NCBI GenBank assembly: GCA_009746045.1
Contig: RPFO01000406.1
Coordinates: 367,501-431,500 of the forward strand
Length of the DNA stretch: 64,000 bases
Reading direction: 5' to 3'
Origin: Mesostigma viride
Taxonomy: Eukaryota > Streptophyta > Mesostigmatophyceae > Mesostigmatales > Mesostigmataceae
The position numbers were made by a program, and so were the translations under genes. This document shows positions 1 through 9,669 of this stretch, in pieces (within the stretch, counting starts at the first letter, position 1; each line of letters begins with the position of its first letter). The notes beneath the pieces were generated by a model, which saw only the letters and a program-made list of their open reading frames with translations, was not told the origin of the DNA and did no database searches.

Positions 1-353
1 TGGCATCTACGCTACCCACGTGCACCCTTTGCGAAGTGGGGTAGCGGCAGTAAGAGCAGCGAAGAAAATGTGCAGCCGGCGGGGTGATCTGCAAGTTAGC
101 ATGAGCATAACCCAGATGCAATAATTCGATTGCGATCTTTCCTACATGCATAACCAGTTGTGGCCTCTGCCGTTGTGGCTAACTGCCTGAAAACTGGAAC
201 GCGTTGTATTGAGCCTATTCATTGGTTTTCACGGAGGCACAGCATTATCGGACATTCTCGGTCCTGAGGCGTTTATCGCTGCGGTTGGAAGTCGATTGAG
301 ACGTGCATTCGCGCGGTGCTGTCGTGATAACGGGCTGCTCGACCTTTGCGGCA
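1..353. other. 5' flank of hydroxylase gene
   Basis: No gene is recognised here. The hydroxylase frame stays open back to about position 303 but has no ATG before 354, so this stretch probably holds the promoter and 5' UTR. I see no TATA-like element I would defend. Confidence 0.4.
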
Positions 354-2809
354 ATGGTCCGCGCCCTCGCCTACTCTCGCCTCTCTCGGTGCACATTTTA
401 CCGGCAATACTGCGCACATGTGATCCCTGACTACGAAAGCCCCCAGCTCCGGAGGCGCCATGCGCATTCCAAGGAAGGCGCCGAGGTGTTGGCTCGCTTC
501 TCCCAGCGCTTGCAAGAGGCCGTAAATCCTGGAAACCTTCGCGCTTTGGCCAGCCGCGGCTGGGCCGTCGTGGACGGCGTGTTCGACCGGCCGAGCATCG
601 AGATCCTGCGGCAGGAGATCATCGACCTGAAATCGAGAGACCTCCTGCACAAGAACCAGACGCACTTTGTCGCATTGGGGGTGACAGAGCGGGTGGACAA
701 GGAACGCATCTGGGAGGCAGAGCTGACGTTTGACGAGACGGTACAGGAGCGGTGCCCCGTGTTTGCATCGCTGGCGAGGGACTTCTCGCTGGCCACCCTG
801 ATCAACGTGTTTCTACCAGGCTTCCAGCAGAGGAAGCTGGATAGCCAGGTAGGCGCTATCACTGCGTAGCCAGCGGCACGCCAGTTGTTACGTAGCTAAC
901 CCTTCCTTTATTTTTCTCTACGGCGGCAAACCTGGAGTCCATCTTGTGGGTTAACTCTATAACTGTTTGGTCGCAGGCGCTCAAGCTGCAGTACATGGTG
1001 TGGGTGAGCTCATTCTAGTGGGGGGCTAGTTCCTTGTTCATCGCAGGCGCTCAAGCTGCAGTACAACGAGGGTCGCGGCGGCTGCTTCCCTATCCACCCG
1101 GACACCCACGTCACGCTGGACGAGCGAAAGGTCACCGCCATCTTCTACCTCAACGACAATTGGAAGCAAGGGGACGGGGGAGAGCTACGGTAGGCAGCCA
1201 GGTGGCATATTGTGGGTGGCGGGCGGCACGCAGGATGGGGCAGGGTGCAGTTTTCAAAAATGGCAGGTGGCAGGTTTAGGAGGTGGGTTGCTTACTTGGT
1301 ACTTGCTGGCGATGGCGTGAGATGCATGAAGGTAGTTGGCTGCGCGGGTTGTCTCATTGATCATGGTTCGTGGTGAAGCTGCAAAGCCGTTCAACAATGT
1401 CTGCCAGGCAGATTTTTTTGGCGCACCTTTGTTTTTGGAGCATCTCTGTTTTTGAAGCATTTCTGTTTTGGGGGCATTTCTGTCGGGAAGCTGGGTTCAG
1501 AGTGTCTGTCTCGGTGCAGCTGTGTTGGAGCAGCTGCAATGCCGCTCTTTTTTTTTTCATAGTGGCCCCAAACCCTCAGCGAAGCGTTGGCCTCTAGGCT
1601 GACATCTGCTTGCCGCTGTGATGATGCCGTTGTGACGTAGGTTAATATAGGAGCGATGGTGTTTGATGTCGAAACGGGATGACTTTGGCTCTCGCAGGCT
1701 ATACCCCTTCCCAGGGGGCCCCATCGTGGACATCCCCCCCCTGGGCGGCCGCCTGGTCCTCTTCTCCTCCCACGCGATTCCCCACCGCACGCTTCCCAGC
1801 CACGCGCCCCGCTACTGCTTCACCTCCTGGCTGTCGTGCAAGCGGCGGCCGTGGGAAGCCCCCTCCGCGCGCGTGCCGTCACCACCTTTGCTCCCCGCCC
1901 CTGGGGATCCTCCCTTGGCCGAAGAGGTGGCATTGCGGTACCTGATGAGCGCGGGTAGGTGCGGCACCTCATGATGAGTGCGGGTAGGTGCGGCACCTCA
2001 TGATGAGTGCGGGTAGGTGCGGCACCTCATGATGAATAAGGGTACGAGCAGCTGGGTTTGGAAATGGACCTTTGATTCTTTTATTTTGGGTGTTGTTTCC
2101 TTAACTTTCACATGTTAGCACTGGTTGGGATGGCGGTGTGCCTGCGACCCTGGTGTACTAAAATAGTAAGTTAAAAGTAAAAGCTAGTTGCTAGATGCCA
2201 GACATTTGTACATGGATGACGTGTGCTTCCGTCTTGAAATTGGGGTGCTACTTGATGATAGGAGTGGCGCTGTCATCAGGTCTCGAGCTAGATCAACGCG
2301 TCATTCCACGATTGGCGACACTACCTTGGATTTAGGTTGGCAGCTGCTTGGCCACTGCTTGCATCTTGTCTGGGCGTGTTTTTTTGTTGCGCTTCAGGTA
2401 TGTTGCACAGGCGGACAGCATGAAATGATGGCCTCTTTTGCATGCCCATGGCACTTACTATTATTGTTGTTGTTATTGCCTGCCTGGGCCCCCTAAATGT
2501 GCGACCATCCCCCGCCTGCGTGCCCACACCCCAGCCGCCCACATGCATGTCTGCAAACTGGTCTACGTGGACGAATGGGCCGCGTCCCTGGAGCAGTCGC
2601 ACCCTGCGTGTGAGTCCAGGGACCGCATACTGGAGCGCCATTGGTCCGAGGTAGCCGCCATCAAACGCGCCCTTGCTCCCTACTTGGACGCCAGCCCAGT
2701 GCTGCGTCAGGTGTGCGAGCTGGCAAAAGAAAATGCAGATCATCCTCAAAATACGGTGGGCTGGCCCAAAGAAGGGAAATGGCTGGCAGATATGGTCCAG
2801 TGGTTGTAA
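354..2809 (+). CDS. 2OG-Fe(II) oxygenase, prolyl-hydroxylase-like, 4 exons
   Basis: Exons 354-848, 1047-1189, 1698-1954 and 2535-2809 join in phase (0, 2, 1) with GT-AG introns and give 389 residues. The product should hydroxylate a protein or peptide proline using 2-oxoglutarate, O2 and Fe(II). The double-stranded beta-helix core is clear: an N-E-G-R-G-G-C-F-P-I-H-P-D block supplies the HxD iron ligands (H182, D184), a P-H-R-T-L-P-S block the distal histidine (H242), and R251 in A-P-R-Y-C-F the 2OG-binding arginine. The layout matches plant and algal 2OG-Fe(II) oxygenases with a short C-terminal helical tail. The Arg/Ser-rich first 45 residues could be an organelle targeting peptide (inference). 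The start is the first in-frame ATG. The acceptor of exon 2 is duplicated and the donor of exon 3 triplicated (separate entries). A TGTAA motif, the usual green-algal polyadenylation signal, overlaps the stop codon. The substrate is unknown. Confidence 0.88.
971..1064 (+). repeat. Duplicated splice acceptor with exon 2 start
   Basis: A 24-bp block (acceptor plus codons A-L-K-L-Q-Y) occurs identically at 971-994 and 1041-1064, a 70-bp period. The second copy continues into the conserved N-E-G-R-G-G sequence and is the real exon start (1047). The first copy runs into a stop after M-V-W-V-S-S-F, so it is a decoy. Confidence 0.9.
1944..2030 (+). repeat. 29-bp unit x3 carrying the exon 3 donor
   Basis: Three adjacent 29-bp units (1944-1972, 1973-2001, 2002-2030) differ at one base. 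Each carries the same GGGTAGGT donor context. The first donor (GT at 1955) gives the phase that fits exon 4. Confidence 0.92.
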
Positions 2810-3007
2810 ATATCAAGGAGACCACAATGGAACTGTACTATATTATTGATAACTATGGAACTTGTTTCTATTGGTTGTCTCATCGACATCTTGGTATATC
2901 AAGGAGACATCTTGGTATATGGCCGATGCAGTGATGCCAAGGTATACGAAGTGTGATGATGATTACAAAAAATGTGTACCGGTTTGGGGCGCACATGCAT
3001 TAATTAT

Positions 3008-3388
3008 GGGTAATGCTGATGCAATATATTAATGAATTACCTATACTGGCCTGCGCTGGTTGTCTCTTTGATTCTCGTGCTCCCGTTGGGGAGTCACGGA
3101 GCATTAACCCCGATGGATGGATGGATGGATGGACGGACGGACGGACGGACGGACGGACGGACGGACGGACGGACGGACGGACGGACGGACGGACGGACGG
3201 ACGGACGGACGGACGGACGGACGGACGGACGGACGGACGGACGGACGGACGGAGGGAGGGAGGGAGGGAGGGAGGGAGGGAGGGAGGGAGGGAGGGAGGG
3301 AGGGAGGGAGGGAGGGAGGGAGGGAGGGAGGGAGGGAGGGAGGGAGGGATGGATGGGATGCTACTTATGGCCGGGTAATGCTGATGCA
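3008..3388 (-). mobile_element. 5'-truncated LINE-family insertion with 16-bp TSD
   Basis: The insertion body 3024-3372 is flanked by the 16-bp direct repeat GGGTAATGCTGATGCA (3008-3023 and 3373-3388). Read on the minus strand it is a (CATC)n-derived array, then the GGGGTTAATG segment and the 28-nt hairpin (3074-3101) of the full-length LINE at 15.7-21.0 kb. After the hairpin comes a different 3' tail containing the ATCAAAGAGACAACCAGCGC motif instead of a TTAA repeat. It is therefore a 3'-end-only LINE copy, perhaps of a sister subfamily. Confidence 0.75.
3112..3357 (+). repeat. Compound GATG/GACG/GAGG tetranucleotide array
   Basis: About 245 bp of four-base units: GATG at the left edge, GACG to about 3251, GAGG to about 3348, then GATG again. 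It sits where the full-length LINE has only four CATC units. The ORFs through it are repeat artefacts. Confidence 0.97.
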
Positions 3389-3963
3389 TGGGTGCCGGCC
3401 GTGCATGCCGTGATGCATGGTTGCTCTCTGTGCATGGTTGCCGTGCATGCCGGCTATTGAGTTATGTACATCTTCAACTTTCTGGCGTCTCCTTGATTCA
3501 CAATTTCACATGCATTACATGTGCTGTTGTTTTCATACATGCGTGGTGACAATGAAACGCGTGGTACTTGCCTTACAATGTGCATTATTAATGACAGCGA
3601 CGCGGCCGAATCGTCGATCTGTGATGCATTAGTATGCATGTGCATGTGAGCTAGCTTATACAGTTATTCTACAGGCTGATGTGCATGAATTCAGCTAGCT
3701 CGATAACGTCCAATCTAGTCCGTATAGACTTCTATTCGTGGAATCAAAATGAAATTCATTGCGGGAATGAGACAGGCAACGCAATGAAAGCGCAAGACAA
3801 GAATAGGCGATAACAATATCATGCACTAGTCAACACAAAATGTATAATATATGCGCGCGCAACTACAGTAGTATGCAGTTGCGCGATTGTGGCTAACAGC
3901 CATGCATGAATGTGCAGAGTGCCAGAGCAGTCAGCATGATTCAATATATAATCTATATGGCAG
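3389..3963. other. Intergenic, no gene seen
   Basis: AT-richer sequence with no coding signal that I can support. A weak copy of the GTCTCCTTGAT motif lies at about 3487. Confidence 0.5.
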
Positions 3964-4027
3964 CTAGCTACGCCGTGACTCCCCAACGGGAGCACGAGTT
4001 TAATTAATTAATTAATTATTCTAGCTA
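3964..4027 (+). mobile_element. 50-bp LINE 3'-end insertion with 7-bp TSD
   Basis: The body 3971-4020 consists only of the LINE 3' hairpin (GTGACTCCC-CAAC-GGGAGCAC) and a TTAA tail. It is flanked by CTAGCTA at 3964-3970 and 4021-4027. This is an extreme 5'-truncated copy. Confidence 0.75.
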
Positions 4028-5654
4028 GGCCGGCGATCGAAGTCAACAGCTAGCCCAAGTAATCCTGACAGGGCTATCCATCAGTAGAGCCATTTGCGAA
4101 TGCATGTGGGGTCAACTGGCGATGCAGTATTAGTTAATGGACCAACCAATCGATGCAGTATCATTTAATGGATTTTGACTCAGCCAACGTGGGAAACATC
4201 CATGCATCCACATCACTGACGCACGTTCCTAGGGACGGGACACCGCACGGGGCACTGCGCACTTGGCTTGCAAGCGCTGGATGCACAACCTGTGTGGCAC
4301 GAATGACCGCCATGGCCCCAGAGGAAAGCCTTCCCATTATGAGATTCATGTGGCCTTGTAATTGTATAGAGCTGCCTTGTAGACTTAGATATGCAATAGA
4401 CGGGGGTAGTAAGTCAGTTCGACTCTGCCGGCCACCATAGGGCAACATTTACCTAACTATGGCTAGCAGTGTGCAGATTCCGAAATCTGTAGGCATGCAC
4501 CCGGGCCGGCTCACTACCGATTGCCTGAGCAAAAACCTCATTGGTCATGCCTGCACAGCTCCCGGCTAGCTGGCTCGCGCTCGAACCGCCCTGTGGCCGT
4601 CATACGTAGCAGGGCAAAGATTTCCAGTGATGAAGGCGCACTTCAACGGGCTTGTAGAGAATGCACTGAATAGGATGTATGCAACATGAGTTGGCGCCCG
4701 CGCGGTCTCCATCCCGTCGGAGGATCAATCGACTATGCCCTAATGCTGCATCGAGGTCGCAGCCGTCGAGACCGCGACGCGCTTCAACGGACGCTGAACC
4801 GCGGCTGCATTCTATTACCTGCCCTGCAGCCAGTTCTAGGGCAGCTTCTAACAACTGCGTGCCTCACTTTCGCTGCGGAATTATGTTATCCGATCGCCAA
4901 ATTATTAAAGCAGGCGGCTGCCGGCCTGCATGCATGCGCATGCTCCGCCCGAAGCGTCGACGCGAGCTCTAGGACGAGATTCGCATGCGCAATCGGTGAT
5001 CGGTGATTCCTGGTTACACTCATAATAAAAACCATTTTCCATTTCCGTAGAGCGGCTGCCGTGTGGCCTACCAACGAACCCATGTGATGGATTGACTACG
5101 CATGCCCAAACGCCATGTCCAGCAATCTGCCGACTCCGCAAATAATTGTCAGCACGACGTTTGAAGGGATGATGACGTGGCTTTCAACGTCCCAACGACA
5201 TGATGGCCAACAGACCCAACACTGATCTCAGGATCTGAACCAGGAGTTTACCAATTGCGCGAAAATCGTGTCGATACTCTACAGTACATCATAGCGTCGG
5301 ACTTAACGGATAGGTGACGATCCTAGTAACGAACGCTGCGCGGGCGGAACGGTTGTGTCCCTCATACGGCAAAAAGTCCGAGATCCCGTGCCCAAGCCTG
5401 CCAAGCTGATTTGTCTTTGCTAACTGAGGAGCGTCTCACCTAATGTCATATGCCATTTGATGCCAATTTGTCAATTGCCACGTTTCGTGAGCGGCCCCCC
5501 CGTATTCGGCATCGCCCGTGTAGACTGTCAAGTCGCGTAAATATCGGGAATTCCGGGCATTACAGCTGTAAAGTTCCTGTGGATAGTCTCCCGCATAACT
5601 TGTTGCGCACTCCAGCTCGCATGAGGGGGACTTCGGCAGCAGCAACCCAGAAGC
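4028..5654. other. Intergenic, promoter side of acyltransferase
   Basis: No convincing gene. Several ORFs of 65-120 codons overlap on both strands without recognisable domains or codon bias. The last few hundred bases presumably contain the acyltransferase promoter. Confidence 0.4.
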
Positions 5655-8654
5655 ATGCCGGTATGGATGCAGGGGATGGCGCGCCAGTGCAAGTTCGTGT
5701 TAAGATTCCTGCTCGGGCTCTTGTCACTCACGACCATCATAGTCCTTGGAGTTGTAGGGCTGGTCTTGTTCTCGACCCCGGTGGTGGTACTCTATCTCGC
5801 CTTTTATAAGTGTAAGAATCCGAATTTGCGGTTGCTTTGGCTCCAGATTCTGTCCTGGCTGGTCGCGTTGTGGTGCGCTTGGGTCGCCGTGCTGATCGAA
5901 GACCTGGTGGGAGTGCATGTCCGAATTCGGGGGTGTGACATCCCTCAAAATGCCGCGTACGTTCCCAACGTCCTGGTCTGCAACCATCCGAGTGAAGCGG
6001 ACTGGGCCCTGTTATGGCTCGTACTCCTCAAGTTCGGCCGAGTGGGTGCCGGGCACGGCGACTTTTTTGAGATCGCCCGCCTCGCGGGCCTCCGTTATAC
6101 CCTCAAATCCTCCCTGCGCAAGGTCCCCATCTTCGGAGGCCTCCTGAAAGCCATGGGATGCATCTTCCTGGAGCGGTCCTGGAGCGAGGACCGTGACATG
6201 CTGAGCTATAGCATCACTCGCCTGCTTGGCGACCAACGGGGCACGGGGCTCCCGCTCTGGCTCGTTCTGTTCCCAGAGGGTACCAACTACACGGAGAGGA
6301 AGTGCGCCGCCGCGCAGGGGTTCGCAGAGCGCCGGGGCCTGCCCATACTCGACCACGTCCTCATCCCCCGCACCAAGGGGTTCGACGCGATCGTGCACCA
6401 GCAGCGGCCCCAGCTGGCGCATGACGTCAGCGCTGACGCGATCCTGCGCGAACACACCTGCCACGGGGGCGATGGCCCCGGGGCGCCCACCCAGTGGCCA
6501 GCCGCCGAGGTGAGGCGTCGAGGAAACGGCGAGGGGGGAGCGGTGGATGGCAACTATCATGGGGCTCCTGGGAATCGTCACGGGGCGCATGGACAAGCCT
6601 CCCTCGCAGATTTGGCCCTGGCATCAGAACCCGTGGGTACCGCTAGCATCCCCAGTCTAGCAGATCACCGCGTGCTGCCACCTGGCACGCCGCCCGCGTC
6701 CCCGTTTGGCCACGCGTCCCATCTCGACCCTGCCCCGTACCCTCCTCCCTCGTCGCCGCCTGCATCCCCTTCCCCTGTGGCGCAGGCCTTCCTCCCTTAT
6801 GCTTGCGCACGCTCTCACGTTGGCGCTGGCGCGCACGAGGGGGGCAGTGACCACAACATGGGGGCTCGCAGCCACGAGGGCGTTTATCGCCACGAGGACA
6901 TGTGTGGTTACAAGGCTACTTGCGGCGTGCGCGAGGGTAATTTGGGCGCCGCCGGCCCCGCGTTTGGCGCCATCTACGACGTGACGTTTGCCATGGACGG
7001 GCACGGGACGGAATACACGCTGCCCTCTCTGCTGCTGGGCACGTGCGCGCCGCGGTGGGTAGACGTGCTGTTGACGCGATGGGAGGTGGAGGACACGATG
7101 GGGCCACTTGGGCTGCATGGTCCATCGGACCATGACGCATGTGGATTCGCGGACAAGCCTCATGCCGTGGGCGATGTGTCGGCGAATATTCATCACCACC
7201 AAGGCCTCGTCTCCGCATCGTCCCCGCTGCTGGCAAACCACCGCCACCATAACGTCGCATATGGGAGCAGTAGTAGTACTAGCGGCCGCAGCGGCGCATC
7301 GTCGTTCCATAGCCCCGACACACATGCCATCCCCTGGGGGGAGGGGGAGCCGGGGCAGGCGCGGGCGGGGGCCGAGCTACCGGTTGCCTGGGTGATGGAC
7401 CACAAGTGGGCGGCTGGGGAAGACCCCCACGAGTGGGGAGCTGCAGGTGACGAGCGCCAGCACCAGCACAAGCCATGGTCCCGGGGGGATGACCCAGCGA
7501 TGCCCACAGGGAGGACGACACATCCGCATGAGGCGCTCGTTGGGGCGCACGGTGGGAGGGTGTTCGCAGGGAATTCGTGCGAGAGGGAAGGCGCGGCGGT
7601 CGCGTGCCGGGGAGGTGACCTGGCCTCTGGCTACCGTCACCCGTCCCCCTGGATGACGTCATCATCGCCCGCGGCGGGTGGTGGTGAGGGTGGATTGTTG
7701 GGGGATGCGGGGGCGTGGGTCCCTGGGCTCTTGTCGGCGGCGTCGCCTGCGGGGGAGATCTGTGAGGCCGATGATGATGCGGGCGGAGGCGGAGGCGGAG
7801 GCGGGGGCGGACGACCGCATGGTCCAGGGCCGCATGCTGATGGGAGGGGTGGCGAGGGCGAGGTTGACCAAACGGCGCCGCTGCTCGGGTGTGACTGCGT
7901 GCAGAGGGCACGGGGGGGGGACAAAGGCGCCCGCGGTCAAGGGTCGCGGTTGTGTCGTGATGGCAGTACTGGCGGTGTGGACGTCGGTGCGGCGGCTGAC
8001 TTGGGCGGAGGTATGGGCGGTCGTGAAGGTGGTGGCGGCGCGAGCGGGCATTGCCGCGGCGTCTACCCTTTCTGCCGGCACGCGCAGCAGCATCCCTCGG
8101 CTTGGCTCATGGATCGGTTCCGTGAAAAAGATGCCTTTGTGCAGGCCATGCTGGAGCGGCACGGGGGCGATGGGGAGGGTGCGGGGACAGGTGGCGGCGC
8201 AGGAGAGGCCGCTGGGTCCCTGGGCTCTGGGGGTCGTCCCAGCACCCTGAGCCACAAACGGCGGCGGCTGAGCGGGAGCAGCCAAGGGCTGAACGGCGGC
8301 AGCAGTAACAGCTACGCACGGTCTCTCGCGGACACGGGGAGGAATGGTTCGGAGGGGGGGAATGGTACGGGCGGGCAGAATGGGGTTCTGGACTCTCACG
8401 GCATAGGTGACGGAGTGCTGGGGAGCAGGGGAGGTAGCAGCAGCAGCAGTAAGGACGGGGAGGAGTGGGCGGTGTGGGCGGACCAGCGCAGTCGCCACAA
8501 GTACGGCATCTTTTTCTTTGGCTTGTTCCTGGGCACGATGATTCTGCTGGCGGCAGTCGCGCTGATGGCGACCACGGCCGGCCGTGTGTACCTGGGCGTG
8601 TCCCTGGTGTCGTGCCTGCTGGGGCCGCTCGCATTCCAGCTGCACGAGAGGTGA
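5655..8654 (+). CDS. LPLAT/AGPAT-type membrane acyltransferase with giant low-complexity insertions
   Basis: A single-exon frame of 999 residues. Two hydrophobic segments (about 15-50 and 58-85) precede an acyltransferase core. Block I is N-H-P-S-E-A-D (H111, D116, the HX4D catalytic pair), block III is F-P-E-G-T (206-210), and block IV is L-I-P-R-T-K-G-F (236-243). This resembles the AGPAT3/4/5 and LCLAT branch, which transfers acyl-CoA chains to lysophosphatidate or other lysophospholipids in the ER. Family-like patches then reappear far apart: a Y-D-V-T-F strand near 440, P-S-L-L near 460, W-L-M-D-R-F-R-E-K-D near 815, and hydrophobic segments at about 950-990. Between them lie Gly/Ser/His/Pro-rich insertions (about 255-430, 490-810, 840-940), which make the protein more than twice the usual length of 350-400. 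No intron signature is evident; parts of the insertions could still be unrecognised introns. Confidence 0.85.
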   Translation: MPVWMQGMARQCKFVLRFLLGLLSLTTIIVLGVVGLVLFSTPVVVLYLAFYKCKNPNLRLLWLQILSWLVALWCAWVAVLIEDLVGVHVRIRGCDIPQNAAYVPNVLVCNHPSEADWALLWLVLLKFGRVGAGHGDFFEIARLAGLRYTLKSSLRKVPIFGGLLKAMGCIFLERSWSEDRDMLSYSITRLLGDQRGTGLPLWLVLFPEGTNYTERKCAAAQGFAERRGLPILDHVLIPRTKGFDAIVHQQRPQLAHDVSADAILREHTCHGGDGPGAPTQWPAAEVRRRGNGEGGAVDGNYHGAPGNRHGAHGQASLADLALASEPVGTASIPSLADHRVLPPGTPPASPFGHASHLDPAPYPPPSSPPASPSPVAQAFLPYACARSHVGAGAHEGGSDHNMGARSHEGVYRHEDMCGYKATCGVREGNLGAAGPAFGAIYDVTFAMDGHGTEYTLPSLLLGTCAPRWVDVLLTRWEVEDTMGPLGLHGPSDHDACGFADKPHAVGDVSANIHHHQGLVSASSPLLANHRHHNVAYGSSSSTSGRSGASSFHSPDTHAIPWGEGEPGQARAGAELPVAWVMDHKWAAGEDPHEWGAAGDERQHQHKPWSRGDDPAMPTGRTTHPHEALVGAHGGRVFAGNSCEREGAAVACRGGDLASGYRHPSPWMTSSSPAAGGGEGGLLGDAGAWVPGLLSAASPAGEICEADDDAGGGGGGGGGGRPHGPGPHADGRGGEGEVDQTAPLLGCDCVQRARGGDKGARGQGSRLCRDGSTGGVDVGAAADLGGGMGGREGGGGASGHCRGVYPFCRHAQQHPSAWLMDRFREKDAFVQAMLERHGGDGEGAGTGGGAGEAAGSLGSGGRPSTLSHKRRRLSGSSQGLNGGSSNSYARSLADTGRNGSEGGNGTGGQNGVLDSHGIGDGVLGSRGGSSSSSKDGEEWAVWADQRSRHKYGIFFFGLFLGTMILLAAVALMATTAGRVYLGVSLVSCLLGPLAFQLHER

Positions 8655-9669
8655 CACGATGACAGATGACTCGAGCGAACGTGGGAGATGATCGGGCATG
8701 CGAAGTGAGTCAATTGCAGATGCACGATGATTGCGGATGCACGAGAAGTGGCAAGATTCATGAGCGGCGCAGCCGCTACGAGTCGCTTTGCGAGGCAGGT
8801 GCAACCCTTCCTACCACCGATGGTGCCGTAGCTACTTACTGTAATACCACGGACGGTACAGCCGCTAGCGCTGCGCAGGGCACAACCCTGAAAGGAGCGA
8901 GCACAGGATCGGAGCGGACGTGAGAAAGCAGTGTTCCAGCCACATGCGCGATGCCGATGAAAGGAGCGATGTAGGCGAAAGGAGCAATACCGATGAAAGG
9001 AGCGAAGTAGGTGAAAGGGCGTTCCAGCGACGCAGGGGACACTGGGCATAGGGAGACATGCGATCGTCGATCGAATGCAGGTGCAGATGAGGCGGTGAAG
9101 GCGTGCCGTTTTTCCCAGAGTGTGAACTTTGAGGGGCTCGGCTTCCTGAGGTGTCGGGTAAAGGATAAACTGGAATGTGAGGGGATCAACATAATAATGA
9201 ACGTATGGATGAGTTTCGGGGGCGGCTGGGGGGGGAAAGGGGGTTACTGTAATGGCGTTGCGAACCAGTCGGCAAATAAGGCGTCGAAGGCTTTTTGCCG
9301 CTGGTTGGTTACAGCGGTAACCGGCGTGGCATCATGTTGTCCCCCCGTTGGGTAGCAATGAAGATGTCCAGATGGATCTTGCACCAGCGCGTGTCAACTT
9401 GAACGTGCTCTAGCAGTCTTGCTCCCCTGAGATGCTACTTTTTTATGTATGATATGTGCGTATTGTAGAGTAGACTACGCACACATGCATCGCAGAGTAC
9501 TCGTCCTTCGCATCCCCTGGGCACCATCTGGGAGGAGTGGCGTGTCCTATCTCGATTACAGCGAGATGAGTGGATTTTTCCAAATAAATGAAGTTGGAAC
9601 CTTGGAGAAGCTTCAAGAGCAGCCGTGGAGTCCTCCTGACCTCTTGATTGATGCTACTTCAAGTTTTTT
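8655..9669. other. 3' flank of acyltransferase
   Basis: No gene is recognised. It includes a 36-bp unit present twice at 8955-9025 (GATGAAAGGAGCGA core) with weaker relatives upstream. The 3' UTR probably lies here. Confidence 0.4.

Noticed and set aside
303-353. Upstream start of the hydroxylase at 303
   Set aside because: The codon is GTG; the first in-frame ATG is at 354.
3000-3460. ORFs with T-D-G-R or P-S-L repeats
   Set aside because: Translation of the tetranucleotide array.
7662-8804. 380-codon antisense ORF
   Set aside because: Shadow of the GC-rich acyltransferase gene on the other strand, with no domain.
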